A stretch of DNA of 64,000 nt from Dolomedes plantarius (GCA_907164885.2 OU015493.1:125973570-126037569); one strand, 5' to 3'. Counted from the first letter of the stretch, positions 13,926 through 27,045 are shown. Program-made: numbers and translations. Notes: generated from the letters alone by a model not told the origin.

Positions 13926-14148
13926 TAGATCTTGTGCTCTACTACACAAGAAATTTCACACAAATTAAGTCTCATAATCTATTAAATTATTTATTCCTCT
14001 AATGAATAAAGCTAGCCCTCTCTCTCTCTGTCTCAGAGCTATACACAACGCACCCCCCTCTCTGGGTGGGGAGCGTCCCCCATAGGGTTGCTACATTTTT
14101 GGTATGGCGCCTTCGTAGAAGGGTTGCTTTATTTTCGGCATCTGCCAG

Positions 14149-14152
<4 letters not shown>
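13926..14152. other. Spacer between repeat units A and B
   Basis: This holds a (CT)n-like run (14017-14036) and GC-rich sequence. Its context, between two (TA)n tracts, suggests it may be a further fragment of the same repeat class, but I could not match it to another copy. Confidence 0.4.

Positions 14153-14218
<66 letters not shown>
14153..14218. repeat. (TA)n microsatellite before repeat unit B
   Basis: About 33 TA repeats lie immediately upstream of unit B, as at 1951-2022 for unit B'. Confidence 0.95.
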
Positions 14219-14221
<3 letters not shown>

Positions 14222-14975
14222 ATGCCCCGTACCTCACGCCGTGGAGGAGAGGCATAGCCCTAATCGGAGGCGTAGCCGTCACGAGTCGGGCGAATTGTAG
14301 ATCCAGTGAATCACTTCCGAACGTTAGGCGATACACGCACACATGGAGCCATTGATGGAATATACCACTTCGAAAACTTGCTTTATTTATTTGAAGGCAT
14401 TAGCTGCAGTGGCCACATGACTTGGCCTGACAGGGCGCGGATTACATTACAAGACAGAAGCGGACCGCAGGTACGACAGCAACGAGACTTAGACACCAAA
14501 AGACAGAAATCTTCTGTCCACGCACATAGTAAATAAGTGCTTTGCGATATTGAGGCCAGAGGGCCTATAACTTCTTAATATTTTAATTGGGCGACTTTAG
14601 ATTCGTGGAGTTCACGTGTCCACTTAAGTTTATCGCGGACGGTACTGCTAGATCCCGCGCTTGTTAGAACCGCGACCTATTGACCTGGGTACAGGATAAG
14701 TGGCCATAAAGTTCTTGTAAAGTGTGGTTTTTGACGTTACAGAACCCATAAATTCAGAGTGGTTCGAGGGCTCTTCAAGAATTTTGTCATTACACTGACA
14801 TTCGAAATCTCATAACTTCTAACACTCATATCTGGGGATGTTGAGTTCAACTACTTTACATGCCTGTATCATGATCAGCAGGGATAATATAATTTATCTT
14901 ATTTTACTTTTAGGTTGCAATTTTGGAAAAGGGGTCGTGCTTTATTAACAGGATAATTTTAAATACGCTTTAGAT
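14219..14975. repeat. Dispersed repeat unit B (copy of 2023-2830)
   Basis: The unit matches B' over almost all of its length, strongest at 14391-14951. Differences are scattered substitutions and small indels, so the copies are old. It starts TGTGATGCC after (TA)n and ends around TTATTAACA. No coding region is seen. Its position within a run of related units separated by (TA)n suggests repeated insertion into TA microsatellites. Confidence 0.75.
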
Positions 14976-14997
14976 ATATAATGGTGGGCCGTTGTCA

Positions 14998-15729
<732 letters not shown>

Positions 15730-15781
<52 letters not shown>

Positions 15782-15926
15782 ATGTATATATGTATATATA
15801 TATGTATATATGTATATATATATGTATATATGTATATATATATGTATATATGTATATATATATGTATATATGTATATATATATGTGTATATATGTATATA
15901 TATATGTATATATATATGTATATATA
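15730..15926. repeat. (TA)n tract with higher-order TATATATG periodicity
   Basis: A perfect TA run changes at about 15770 into a regular mixture of TATG and TATA units with a longer period, a higher-order microsatellite. It abuts the left end of the pogo-like element. Confidence 0.95.
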
Positions 15927-16866
15927 TAGTAACCACCGCTTATAGTGATAAGTGGTTATAAGAATCGACCGTTTATAAGAATCAATATCGCAAAAACAAA
16001 TGTATTATTTCCATGTTAAAATTTTCGCTTTAAAGAATCAATCCACCGGTTTTAAGAATCAGTTTACACACTCTTCGCTTTCCTGTCATTTTTCCAAAAA
16101 AAAAAAAAAAACCACTGAAACCCTCAAAAGGCACGAAATTATTTCTTTTTTTTTAGAGAAAGATTGATAACATGGTATGGAATATAGTTTTAAAATTCCT
16201 CCCTTTCTTTGCTAGACATAACATAATAGTTTCCTCTTAAAGGCTTTAGCATAACACTGTCGTAATAGTTTGACCCAGGGGCATCTTACCCGTCCGGGTC
16301 CGAATTCACTTTTCTCCACTGACAAACAAAAATAGGGACTTTTTTCCCACATCCTGGTTGCGGCTTCCTGGACCCTGAAATACACAAATCTTCGGCGAAG
16401 TGTCCACTATCACTTAGGCAAACGTGACATTAGTAGATTCAGCACGTTATCAAACCGTGAAACGTAAACTAGAAGGTGAATATTCGTCTGAGACTATTAG
16501 TATTGAAAGAGGTATAAACAGACTCCTGAAAACTTCATTACGTCAAACTACCATAGAAAACTTTTCTTGCTCCCTTCCTGTAATTGAAATGTTAAAACTG
16601 TTAAGCAGGTATGTTGTAACAAAAAATTGGATTTTTTTTTCTTCTCTTACTATAATCATATGTATCTACTTATAGGTCTAGATATTATAAAAAATAATTT
16701 TAATAAGAGATAATTAGCGTAAATTGAGTATTTTATGATAAATTATCTAATATACGTATATATAGGTGTGTGTGTGCCTGTTCAAAAACCTAAATTTCGG
16801 CTATAAGAATCAACCGCTTATAAGAATCAAAAACAGTAATAACAAACGTGATTCTTATAAGCGGAA

Positions 16867-16873
<7 letters not shown>
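15927..16873. mobile_element. pogo/Tigger-like DNA transposon (947 bp) inserted in (TA)n
   Basis: The left end (TAGTAACCACCGCTTATA) and the reverse complement of the right end (TAGTGATTTCCGCTTATA) form a terminal inverted repeat, with TA outside each end. Subterminal copies of TTATAAGAATC are abundant. A partial second copy (4296-4445) shows that the ancestral end was CAGTG, as in pogo/Tigger elements. A 62-codon stretch at 16424-16609 could be a transposase tail, but this is weak. The element lies between two (TA)n tracts, fitting TA-specific insertion into a microsatellite. Confidence 0.75.

Positions 16874-16916
<43 letters not shown>
16874..16916. repeat. (TA)n microsatellite right of the pogo-like element
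   Basis: A TA tract directly abuts the right terminus of the element, mirroring the tract on its left. Confidence 0.95.
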
Positions 16917-16919
<3 letters not shown>

Positions 16920-17698
16920 CATGTGGCCATTTCAATATTAGCCACAGAAAAATAGAATACATTAGAAAAATAAGTTTCCATTTAGGAAAAACAACGAATA
17001 CAAAATAAATGTATAATACATAGCTTACTAGACGAGAGGGAGTATTCATTCCTTCGGCTCCCCAGACAATGCATTCGGTACACTCTTATCAGCCAGTCTC
17101 TTTTGGCATTTTTAAAAGAATGAAATTCCCCATTCCCATTGGTCGATTTTCGTAGCCTTCGATATCAATTTTTATTCAGAATTATTATCGACTTTTTCTT
17201 TTATTTTGGCACCTTTTTCTTTTGAATCTCGACAGAGTAATTGAACAATGGCGTTTGAGATGGGTAGTACCAAAATTTTACGATCGTGTTCGGTAGACTG
17301 AAATGAGAGTTTAATTTGGAAATCTAAGTGATTTACTTAAAAATTAGGTTCAGCTCAAGACAAAAAACTGCCGTTGATATTAGTGATGAAGTTATTGCTT
17401 TTTATTTTCTGTAGGAACTCATAATTCAATACTAGTGTGAGTTATGACATCTGTATTAAAATTTCATTTAAATCATTTCAAATTGTTCTTTGCATATGAT
17501 TGTTCGAGCTCGCGTAATAGAACGCTGCACTCGAGTATCTTATGCTCTGTTTTATTGAAATCTTAACAGTTGTTTTACATACCTCCTATGTATCTGTACT
17601 GCGTGTAACGCTGGATCAAATTTGTGAGTGTCATGTGTAAATTAACTTATTTCTTTTAGAAAAATAATCTCCATGCAGCTGAATGCATTTAATTAAAC
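16917..17698. other. Non-coding stretch
   Basis: No gene, element border or RNA was recognised between the (TA)n tract and the Tc1-like element. Confidence 0.5.
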
Positions 17699-17700
17699 TA

Positions 17701-19198
17701 CACGCATGTCCATAAATTAAGGATAATTCAGAATCACACGGAACTCGAACTCTAAAGTAAAAAATTCACCTGTAGAATTATCACACATCTTCAAGAAAAA
17801 TATGCAAATTACAGGAAGCTACCAGATGACGTCGATAGTACATCACAATGATGAGAGTGTAAGAGAGGGGTATTTAAGGAATGGTGACAAAGAAGTAAAA
17901 TTGTTCACAAGCGTTCTGTAAGCCGCTCAGTGCCATAACCGAATAGTTATGACACAGAGGACGCATGTGGATGATTTTTTACGTAGTAGAATTATCGGCC
18001 ACCTGGAATGTGGGCGTACTCAGATGGAAGTATCCGAGGAACTTAGAATTACCCAAAGTGTCATCTCTAGGCTTTGGCAACGATTCCAAGATGATGGAAA
18101 TGTCAGTAGACGTTACAGTACAGGTCGCCCCCAAGTTACAACGCCGAACGAATACCGGTATTTGGCAGTAACTGCCAAAAGAAGCAGACGGAGCACAGCA
18201 TCCGACCTGTCTCGTCAGATATCTGCAGCCACGGATACCACAGTTTTAAGGCAAACCGTGTACAGACGTTTGGGAAATATTGGTCTATATGCTCGCAGGA
18301 ATGTCAGATGTGATCCGCTCACGGCAACTCACTGTCCGCAGCGATTAGCCTGGAATAGAGAACATGCAATATAGACATCGTCACAGTGGGCTTGTGTGAT
18401 GTTTTCCGACGAGTCCAGGTTTTGCTTACAGTCTGATTCACGTCGGACTTTCATATGGAGAACGCCAGGTATCCGTTACCACCAAGACAACATCTTTGAA
18501 CGAAACTGATACGGTGGTGCAGGATTGCTCGTTGGGGTGGAATTATACTGGCCTCCAGAACAGATCTGCATGTTTAAATCGGAACCATGAACGGCCACAT
18601 TTATCGGGACATCATTCTGGAACATGTTCGTTTGCTTAGGGGTGCCATGGACGCATAATTTGTGTTTATGGATGACAACGCCCGTCCTCACCGAGCAAAC
18701 ATCGTAAACGAATGCCTTGAATCTGAGGATATCACCCGTATGGAATGGCCAGCATTCTCACCTGACTTGGAATCCGATAGAGCATGTATGGGACATGCTT
18801 GGCCGACGAGTTGCAGCCCGTCAACCATCTCCTACATGTATACCGGAACTTGGGAGAGCATTGCTTGCTGAGTGGAGTAATCTTCCCCAAGTTCAGCTCG
18901 ATAATTTGATACTCAGCATGCCTAGGCGTCATACGGACTGTATTTCATCGCATGGGAGACATACAATGTAGTAACCATCAAACCAACCATGTAATATGAA
19001 GTTTTTGTAAAGGAGATATTTTTTATAATTGCTCCAGGGAGCAAAAATCGTAGTTTTTATGAATGGTATCATACATACACCAGATTTTTTGTTTATCTTT
19101 TGTTTAATAAATGGTCTTTATGAATAAGTCACGTTTGTTTTGTTTCTGAACCTTTATTTGCCGGAGCTGGCATTATCCTTAATTTATGGACATGAGTA
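17701..19198 (+). mobile_element. Tc1-like transposon (1.5 kb), TA-flanked
   Basis: Terminal inverted repeats share CATGTCCATAAATTAAGGAT and the element is flanked by TA on both sides (17699-17700 and 19199-19200). The length of about 1.5 kb is normal for Tc1. It contains a single-exon transposase gene on the plus strand that is inactivated by point mutations. The closest relatives I know of are the Tc1-type copies very common in orb-weaver spider genomes, which is my main clue to the organism. Confidence 0.93.
17949..18971 (+). pseudogene. Tc1-type transposase, broken by stops and frameshifts
   Basis: The enzyme would bind the terminal repeats and catalyse cut-and-paste transposition at TA. 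The intact start MTQRTHVDDFLR leads into a paired-like DNA-binding domain with two helix-turn-helix units (EVSEELRITQSVISRLWQRF and TASDLSRQIS) separated by the GRPQVTTPNE linker, an AT-hook-like GRP motif. A premature TAG at 18372-18374 follows REHAI. Downstream the catalytic DDE core can be read in pieces: FSDESRF (first D), FMDDNARPH (second D) and, after a one-base frameshift near 18770, NPIEHVWDMLGRR (E). The C-terminus ends SSHGRHTM. Full length would be near 340 residues. The N-terminal third is one open frame of 141 codons. It is non-functional. Confidence 0.93.
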
Positions 19199-19200
19199 TA

Positions 19201-19344
19201 TGTTATTGCTGTTAAGATTGTTTTCCTCTAATCATTTATTAAAGCACACAGATGTGCGCGCGTGTGTGTACGTTTATGTATGTATGCATAAGTAAATACA
19301 TATGTGGGTATGTTTGTGTGTGTGTGTTTGTGTTTGTTTGTGTA
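19201..19344. repeat. GT-rich low-complexity sequence
   Basis: Short (GT)n and GTTTGT runs lie between the Tc1-like element and the Helitron. Confidence 0.7.
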
Positions 19345-20264
19345 TCTAATATATATATAAAAATGAATGTTTGTCTGTTTGTAATTGAAAAGAAATTCAC
19401 AGTTTAGGAGCGACGATCTTGAAATTTTACGTACAGGCGTCGTTTAAAAACAGCCGAGCGTTTTAAGAACTTCCGGAATCGAAAATAATTGCCGTTAATT
19501 TTTAATTAATAAAAAACCAACAATTTTTGAAGGGTGCGTGCACTAAATGTAAGCTGCTACATTTTGTGGAATCACCCCTCTGAATATGGCGGGCACGTTA
19601 GGGATAACTGGCAAGCAGCAAGCGAAAAGATAAAATAAATAAAATCAAAAAGTTTCAAGTCATATATTAAACCAGAATATTAAATGAAAATAATAATCCT
19701 TGAAGTCAGATTTTATACTCTAAAATAGATCAGATCCAACAGCATATTGACACTCTCGACACGCGATGGAAAATTCTGCTAAGTGTCACGAGATCTTTTT
19801 TAATTGCTACTGCAATCCCCCTCGCCTATATCTTTGTGTCTATTGAAGAGCTAAAGACAGCTTCTATCCTGCTAACTTATTTCTGACTTAAAACTCCTCT
19901 AATGCTATAACCACACATACGCGAATAAGCTCCCCACGTCGCCACTTGACACATTTTGGTGTCGATTAGTACCCCCCCTAATGTGGGGGAAGTATTTCGT
20001 CGCTTCGATCATTCGTCTTAAAACCGCTCTCCGGGGGGGGGGGGGGTCTGAGTACGAATCTTCAAAGGGACGAGAGACGCCATAAAACCTCCTCTCGACG
20101 ACGGGACCAATAAATCACTTCTTTCCCCTACACTTCGCTCTCTGTTTCGCGAATGTATGCTCGCAGTATTACATGTATATTCACCAATCCACACAAACTT
20201 TCCAATAATCACAGTTCCAATATCTTTCACTTTACTCTTCATAATACTGTGTCATCGTGGCGCA

Positions 20265-20340
20265 TGCGGAAGACCGCGTACTTTCTGAAATTTTGACGCG
20301 GGTTCGAATACCGGCCGTGTAAATTCTGCTAAACCTGGAA
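20265..20340 (+). repeat. tRNA-like (SINE-type) segment inside the Helitron
   Basis: GTGGCGCATGCGGAAGACCGCG resembles a pol III A-box region and GGGTTCGAATACCGG a B box with one extra base. There is no credible acceptor stem, so this is not a tRNA gene. It is probably a tRNA-derived SINE fragment that was captured by or inserted in the Helitron. Confidence 0.45.
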
Positions 20341-20496
20341 TTTCAGCTTTTTAATGAAGGCTTTATTTCACCTTTTATTTTATTTTTTTAATTATTTTTT
20401 TTATTTTATTGTTTATTCAGCTTTTTTATGATTTCTTATTTATACTGTGTTTAGTTTTTTAATGGATTTTGGTTTTTTTCCAGTTTTGGTTAACAA

Positions 20497-20690
20497 CATT
20501 AGACAATTTGACATTTTTACTTTTCAGATTTTAGTGCTACAATGATGAAAGGCTGAAATTCCTAAATTCTGAGATGTGTATAACATTTGACATGTATTTT
20601 TTGACATGTTATGTATACTGTGTTAATTTTTAAATTGATTTTGGTTAACAAACATTCTTAAAATCCCGGGCAACGCTGGATAAATTATCA
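20497..20690 (+). repeat. Internal Helitron repeat, first copy
   Basis: This segment is nearly identical to 21722-21920. The GATGAAAGGCTGAA-type core recurs four times in the element (near 20543, 21350, 21572 and 21778), showing serial internal duplication. Confidence 0.85.
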
Positions 20691-21721
20691 CCTGTGTAGG
20701 TCGATAATTTATAAATCTTAAGACTGTTCCCACATGTATATTTACCGACCCACAAGAACTTTCCAATATTTTTAATTAATAAAAAACCATCAATTTTTGA
20801 AGGATGCTACTCTCGATTCACAGACGTGCAGTAGATGGCGCCACTATTTTAAACTTTTAGTATTCCAAACCATTTATAATATTTTCTTTTTGATTTTACC
20901 AACTTGTGCAATGTATTTAATTTCTCGATTAAAAGTAGTTTTTTTCTAAAAATTAATTTATTTCGCTTGAAAAGCTAAATACTTTATGCACGCGGTTTAT
21001 ATTATTATTATTATTATCTTTATATCGTAACGTTAACTTTATGCGCGAACATTATTTTCACATGCTTTTTTTATTATCTTTATAATAGCGTTATTTTCAT
21101 ATGCTTTTAAACAACTATCGTTTTTATTCATATTACGTTGGTTTTTTTTATTAATTCAAAATTAACGGTAATTAATTTTGATTTCGGAAGTTCTTTTTAT
21201 CTTTATTTTCATATGCTTTTTCATTTACGAATTATTTAAATGTCGGTTAAAAAAAACTTTTGTGTAATTTATACATTGGTGAGTGCTTAATTATTGTAGT
21301 TAATAGATTTATATTTCTGGAGAGGATGTTTCAGCTTTTAGTGGTACTATGATGAAAGGCTGAATTTACCAAATTTTCTGAGGAGTTTATTATGGAGAGA
21401 AAACGAATTTAATATGTAGAGGATATTTATAGGAGTTTAATGTGGAGAGGAGTTGAATGGTTTGCATCCCTTAATTAAACACTTCATTTTTTAAGAGGCA
21501 ATGCTGGAGTCATTTCATGGTTCTATTGGAAAATTGTGCTAAACCTGTAATTTCAGTTTTTTTCCCTTTCCCAATGATAAAAGGCTAAATCTAGCTGAAT
21601 TCTGAGGAGTTTATTATAAATTTATATATTTTTATGTTGGGTTTTCCTTTTATTCATGTGTATAACATTTCACGTTTTTTTTCTATGTTATTTATACTGT
21701 GTTTAGTTTTAAATTAATTTT

Positions 21722-21920
21722 GGTTAACAAACATTAGACAATTTGACATTTTTACTTTTCAGATTTTAGTGCTACAATGATGAAAGGCTGAAATTCCTAA
21801 ATTCTGAGATGTGTATAACATTTGACATGTATTTTTTTACATGTTATTTATACTGTGTTAATTTTTAAATTGATTTTGGTTAACAAACATTCTTAAAATC
21901 CGGGCAACGCCGGGTACTTC
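21722..21920 (+). repeat. Internal Helitron repeat, second copy with the true 3' end
   Basis: It matches 20497-20690 closely and continues into the intact 3' hairpin and AGCTAG terminus. Confidence 0.85.
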
Positions 21921-21927
21921 AGCTAGT

Positions 21928-22893
21928 AAAATATAAATAAATAATATAGCCTGTTACAGATTCTCATTCTAACTTCATAACTTTTCGTCATTTTGTTTTT
22001 CATTAATTACTATGGGTGTTATTCAGACAGCATTCAAGCACTTATATATAAATATATAACTCTCATGAATATTTGGCGAAACTTTATATATCTGTTGAAA
22101 GTTTTCGGAATCTCTTTTCTAAGTTGTTTGTAATATTTACGAGTGTACTTTACGTCCAGAATATTACCTTCCCTAAGATTTGTTGGAATAGCCACCTTTT
22201 ATTGATCCCGTCTTAAGTTACCTCTGAATGTCTCAAAGTGAGGTGTTAGTACCAAATCATTGAAGAGTGGGGGAGGGGGAAAGTGAAATGTGTGTGTTGG
22301 TACAGGGTTATCAGTCTGCGGAAGTGAGGGGGAAGAAACTGCATTCATCTATTGATGAGTTTAAGCTACTTCAAAATGAAGTTTTATTATTGAAAAAGCT
22401 ATGCATATCGTAGCCTATGTGCTTATATCAAGATCAAATGTACGCATCAGAAGTACAAAGGGAGTTATTTAACATTAATAAACGCGTATTTATCATTTTT
22501 AACCTTAGTACAAATGACAGCTGTGAAATATATGTAATATAATCTATAATTTGATATGTAGTATAATTTATCAGTGAGGCCTATGGATTTACATTCTATT
22601 GTTACCACTGTGTTGACTGTGATTTTTTTTATTTTTTTATTTTTTATTTCGACTTATTTTATGTCTGATCATTCATTTGAAAAAAATAAATTAAGTCTAG
22701 TGTTCATTTACAAACTGTAATTGTGTTTTTCAAATGACATGGAATTCGTAACAGGGCATATTTTGGGTTTAGTAACTCCGGCAAAAAGCGACGATATTAG
22801 AATACTGTTTAATTCATCGTACACAATTTTAAGTCATTGTTTTCTTAATATGTCTCGATAATGTTTATATTAGTTGAATACTAATAACGTTTC
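21928..22893. other. AT-rich non-coding stretch
   Basis: No genes or repeat borders were recognised. A short G-rich segment (22255-22335) is low complexity. Confidence 0.5.
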
Positions 22894-22896
22894 TTA

Positions 22897-23134
22897 TAAG
22901 GCGGTCACACACATCTGCCCTGCACAGTATTCAGGGGGAAAACGAGTGATTTATGGGCAGCGCTCTGCAGAGCCGCTCTCCAACGATCCTGCGCTCAGTT
23001 GGTTTTTAGTCAGATCATTAAAGAGATTCGAGGGACCTTGGGGGGAGGACCGTAACTAATCAACCCCCAAATGTGCCAGCAAGTGTCGGGGGGCTGCGTA
23101 CTGTAGAATTGTCTAGATGTGTGTGACTGCAGCA
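22897..23134. mobile_element. Probable PIF/Harbinger-type MITE (238 bp)
   Basis: The ends share GTCACACACATCT in inverted orientation (left about 22903-22916, right about 23113-23127), extending to imperfect terminal repeats. TTA is present just outside both ends (22894-22896 and 23135-23137), which would be the 3-bp duplication of PIF/Harbinger elements. The interior is GC-rich and non-coding; the 61-codon frame across it is accidental. Superfamily assignment is tentative. Confidence 0.6.
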
Positions 23135-23137
23135 TTA

Positions 23138-24479
23138 AAGTTTTATTTGCGTCTCTATTTGAGTCAATAATATCATAATTACTTTCAAATTGATCAGTTT
23201 GAGATGAGTCGATTGAGTTCTGTATTTTCCCCTATCACAGTTGAACTCATCCATTACAGGGTGTTTATCTTTTTTAAAATATAAATCGGTCGTGGTGGAA
23301 ATATGAAAATTCTGTTGAAAAATTTGTAAGTACGCTTGTTTTATTAAATATTCATGATCTTTAAATAAACTGTTACTTTTCCTTCGAATTCTCTCTAAGT
23401 TATTTTTTCCTGTTATTTATATTCGTTTATTTTAAAAAAAAATTCATGCTCTTGATGTTAACATATCCGTCTGGAGAGACGAAAGTTACAACTAGATCCG
23501 GGATTTCGAACTTGTGGAAACAACGAAATCCAAAGGGGTCAGAGTGGTTATTTATATATATATATATATATTTTTGTTTAGCTTCTCGTAAAATGTCTTT
23601 TTTTAGTTGAAAGGGTGGGGGTCGCATTGTAGTAGGCTATACACAGAAAAGGAGTTTTGACTAGGAAAAGGTTGATATTCTGACTTGGACTGTCTAGCTA
23701 TGTCATGATTCTTTCAATTGATTCATGTAAAACACTCAATTCCATCAGTAAGGTGGTACGAAATGTGATAAAAAGAGGTAAGAAATTTCGCATAAATCTA
23801 AGTGAGGGGAAAAAGTTCTGATAGCTGGAAATCTTATGTTCGAATTATGTCATATGCAAAGTATTGGTGGTGGGGATTTCAGATGCTTTTTGTTCTATGT
23901 CTTAGAACCCAAATGGTGCATTATATTTCACTCCTGCATCTGAACTTGCATAAAAATATAGTTATTACTTTTTCATTCATAAATTTACTTGCTTGTTTAA
24001 CGTAAATTTTGTATTCGATCCTGTTTCCTTCCATCCTTGGAGTTGAAATATTTATCGTGACTGTTATATAATGATAATTTCCTATGACGTAGGCTAGACA
24101 GGGAAACTTCAAAACTTGCAGCTTTGAATATAGACAACATTTTTGAAATCGCTTTGGAATTTAATCTCAAAATCTCCGACGTTTCGGTTAAGTGAAAGTG
24201 TTGCCTACAGTTGGAGTTCCCCGAAATCTCTTTCGCGTATCGATATTATTTAGATGTCAAAAATCAACACTGTCTTCGGTCGAAGTTTATTCAAAGTACG
24301 AAAAAGAGGCGTAAGCTTAAAATTCCATTCTAAAGTCCAGATTTTGCTATTATCTCTTCATTCATACAGCGTGATTCTGAGATTACTGTGCATTTTCTTT
24401 TTTTTTTTTTTATTAATATGGTGATAGCAATCAAAAAGCTGTAAAGGAAAGTCATAAGATATAATTCTTTCGCGCGTGC
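23138..24479. other. AT-rich non-coding stretch with a short (TA)n
   Basis: It contains a 20-bp (TA)n near 23551-23571 and a T run near 24400-24410. Nothing else was recognised. Confidence 0.5.
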
Positions 24480-24550
24480 TGGAGTAACAGAACACCGGCC
24501 TCTAAGCTTAGCGACGCGAGTCGTATCCCCACCCTCGGCATGTAGCCCTT
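24480..24550 (+). repeat. tRNA-derived SINE-like segment
   Basis: TGCTGGAGTAACAGAACACC resembles an A box and GCGAGTCGTATCCCC a degenerate B box about 40 bp later. It lacks tRNA pairing. It is probably a decayed SINE. Confidence 0.35.
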
Positions 24551-27045
24551 CGAAGTCATAAATCTCGTAATGATTGTGAAGACCGTAGCCATCTTTCAGA
24601 TTTTTTACAATTTAAACTTTGATAACAAAAAAAAAGCATACTCCTATTTCTATCCCTATCCTTTTTTATTTCTAAGATTAAAATTCCGTTAACAGTTATA
24701 TTTCATTATTGCTTTTGTTTTTAGTGATCAATGACTGTTTTGCAATTTTTTAAACTACATTATTGGGAAATGTACGATATTCAAACCATTGGCCTTAAAC
24801 CTATATTTTGTTTTAAATGATGTAAAAATACAAATTGATATTCGTGGTGTTTTATATCGTTATATACTGCATATTGTTTGGTAATTAATTCAGATTTAAT
24901 CATTAAAACCCTCATATCTTAATTTTAAATTTACAACCAATATTTTTAGCAACAATTTAACAGCAAAATATGGATGGTTCATTGATATTGATGATCGTAG
25001 TGTATGGGTGATATTAACTGCGATCAGAAATTTGTATGTATTCCGTTTAATTCCCTAAGAAAATCAATAATATACAAGTTTTTAGAAGTTTATATAATGT
25101 ATAAAACCAATGGTATACACGTTTTAAAAAAGATCTGTAATGTATGAAAAAATGTAAATAATTAGCTATTTTTTACATAATTTTTATCAATCTTAATACA
25201 TTTTTTTAAAACTGTGTCAATGTATCATCCATGAAAGCAATACGTGATACTCATAGTTTACGTTAGAGAGTTTTAAGGTCTTACAAGGCTAATATTTCTC
25301 ATTTTTTCCCGAAGTTGGCATTTTTAATTGCGTACTTTGAATCTCCCGGAGTAATATTTTGTGAATTTTTTCATTTGAAGCTGTAGCTTTTATATAGGAT
25401 AAATTCCAAATTGATAATTACTTTTAAAAAAATATTTATACACCAAAAAATATTTATACATAAAATATTATACAAGATATCTTCAAAACAACTGGAAAAT
25501 ATTCTCTTGTACATACTCTAGGTAAAGCGCTATGTGCCTCGCTAAAATAAACTCAGGTCTCAACAACAGTTGTTAGATGAGTTCCAGAGTATATAGTGTT
25601 TGGAATAACCTTTCATCCGTCTTAAAATAACTCCTTAACGCCTTGAGTGAGACTTCCTACTGAAGTTTCCACGAGCAAACCTTCTGACCGGTACATTACC
25701 TGCAGATTCGCTTTTTTAATCCTTACCAGGCCAATAATAGGACTTCACGGTGATCTGGCGTAATGTGTGGGGAAAAAACTATTAATTCTCCGAGATTGTA
25801 GCCAAAATTTCTACAGATATTTTTCCTCTAAGAGTTTTTTAAATGTTTAATTTTATTGCCTAACAGTGCCATGCTCCAGCGCAATGTTTTGCGAGTTCTG
25901 AAAAGGTCGTGGTGAACTGATTGTTTTCAACGGTTTCGAACAAGAGTTGTAACTTAAGGAAATAATAAAAAAAGCCTTTAAATTAAATACGAATACATTG
26001 TGTCGTAGAATCTTTTTTGAATATTAAGAATGGCTACTGGTTTCGAACTTACATAGCTGATCATCATTTATGTCGCGCAACTGCGTTTCAAAACTATTCG
26101 GTGGTTCAGCATGCTAAATAGCAAATTCGATAAAACAAGACTGCTCAGCTATAAAGGATTTTAATTGCTAACTTGTTTCTATATATACATATATACAAGG
26201 GTTTAAAACCCCAATCAATAATAGGAGCATATAGCTCGTTCTAAATGGGAACTTCTGTCCCGAGTCAAAACTACGTACGTTCTTTACAAAAGCTGAAGCG
26301 TCTCTGCCGACGTCACCATTCGAACGACGCAGCGTTCGACCATCGTGGGGGTATTACTTCACAATTTATCATCATCATCTTTTAGTCAATGACTTGTCTC
26401 TTAGTTGTCTGCCAGGGAAAATATTTGCTCATAAATGCGTGTCTTAATCCCACTTTCCTGCTTTCCCCCCCTCAATCACTTAACCATATTCTTTTATTAA
26501 TTCCATTTCATAATTCCGCCCTATCACTTCTGTTTTCCCGCCTTTTCACCATGATTTGCTTAATTTGATTGTATCGTGTTCGGGTGTGCCCTTTTACATG
26601 GTTTTGAGCACATAAATTTCACTCCTCGTTCCTCTGACTGACTTGGCCCTCTTCCGTTTCTTTCACACGGAGCGCTTCAGGAAAATTCTGTTCTTTTATT
26701 AATATTGAAGAGTTTAATCATCTTTACATTTTTAAAAAAAATTCTCAGATATAATTACACCAAACGATCGCTGGCCTGTTGAAGAACTACATTTATTAGT
26801 TCAAAAATAGTTGCCATTGATTGATTTAATAAGTTGTGTGTATTTGTTTTGCGTATTCCAAAAGTTTCATGTAATCCTCTCTGAGTTTACTATTGGAGTT
26901 AATCAATAAATATTTCCATGGTGTCAGAGTAATCCTCCAACATTCAAAGTAACGTTTTCGACTCAAAATGTAGTGATGAGATTATAATGACCCAAACTTG
27001 CCATTCATGCTCATTTGCATTCTTTCAATTTAAAAACGATTTGGT
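24551..27045. other. AT-rich non-coding stretch
   Basis: No gene or element ends were recognised. A GC-richer patch near 26270-26350 (with GACGTCACC and TTCGAACGACGC) and a pyrimidine-rich patch at 26380-26690 have no match elsewhere in the window that I could find. Confidence 0.5.

Larger units (their letters stand above)
19345..21926 (+). mobile_element. Non-autonomous Helitron (2.6 kb) with internal repeats
   Basis: The 5' end reads TCTAATATATATATAAAAAT and the 3' end CGGGCAACGCCGGGTACTTC followed by AGCTAG, inserted between A (19344) and T (21927). These are classic Helitron termini with CTRR end and GC-rich 3' hairpin. There is no Rep/helicase coding. A second, imperfect 3' end (CCCGGGCAACGCTGG) occurs near 20667-20681, and the last 190 bp before each end are nearly identical (20497-20680 and 21722-21910), so the element is a tandem of at least two copies, the second lacking its 5' end. 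Confidence 0.9.

Noticed and set aside
15730..15926. CRISPR-like array of regular TATATATG units
   Set aside because: The repeats are a microsatellite with no unique spacers, in a eukaryotic context.
18476..18932. Minus-strand frames opposite the Tc1 transposase
   Set aside because: They are antisense shadows of the transposase coding sequence.
22874..23059. 61-codon plus-strand frame
   Set aside because: It lies across the PIF-like MITE and its left border, with no recognisable protein.
26370..26700. Pyrimidine-rich segment as a LINE fragment
   Set aside because: No reverse transcriptase or endonuclease motif could be read in any frame and no tail or target duplication was found.
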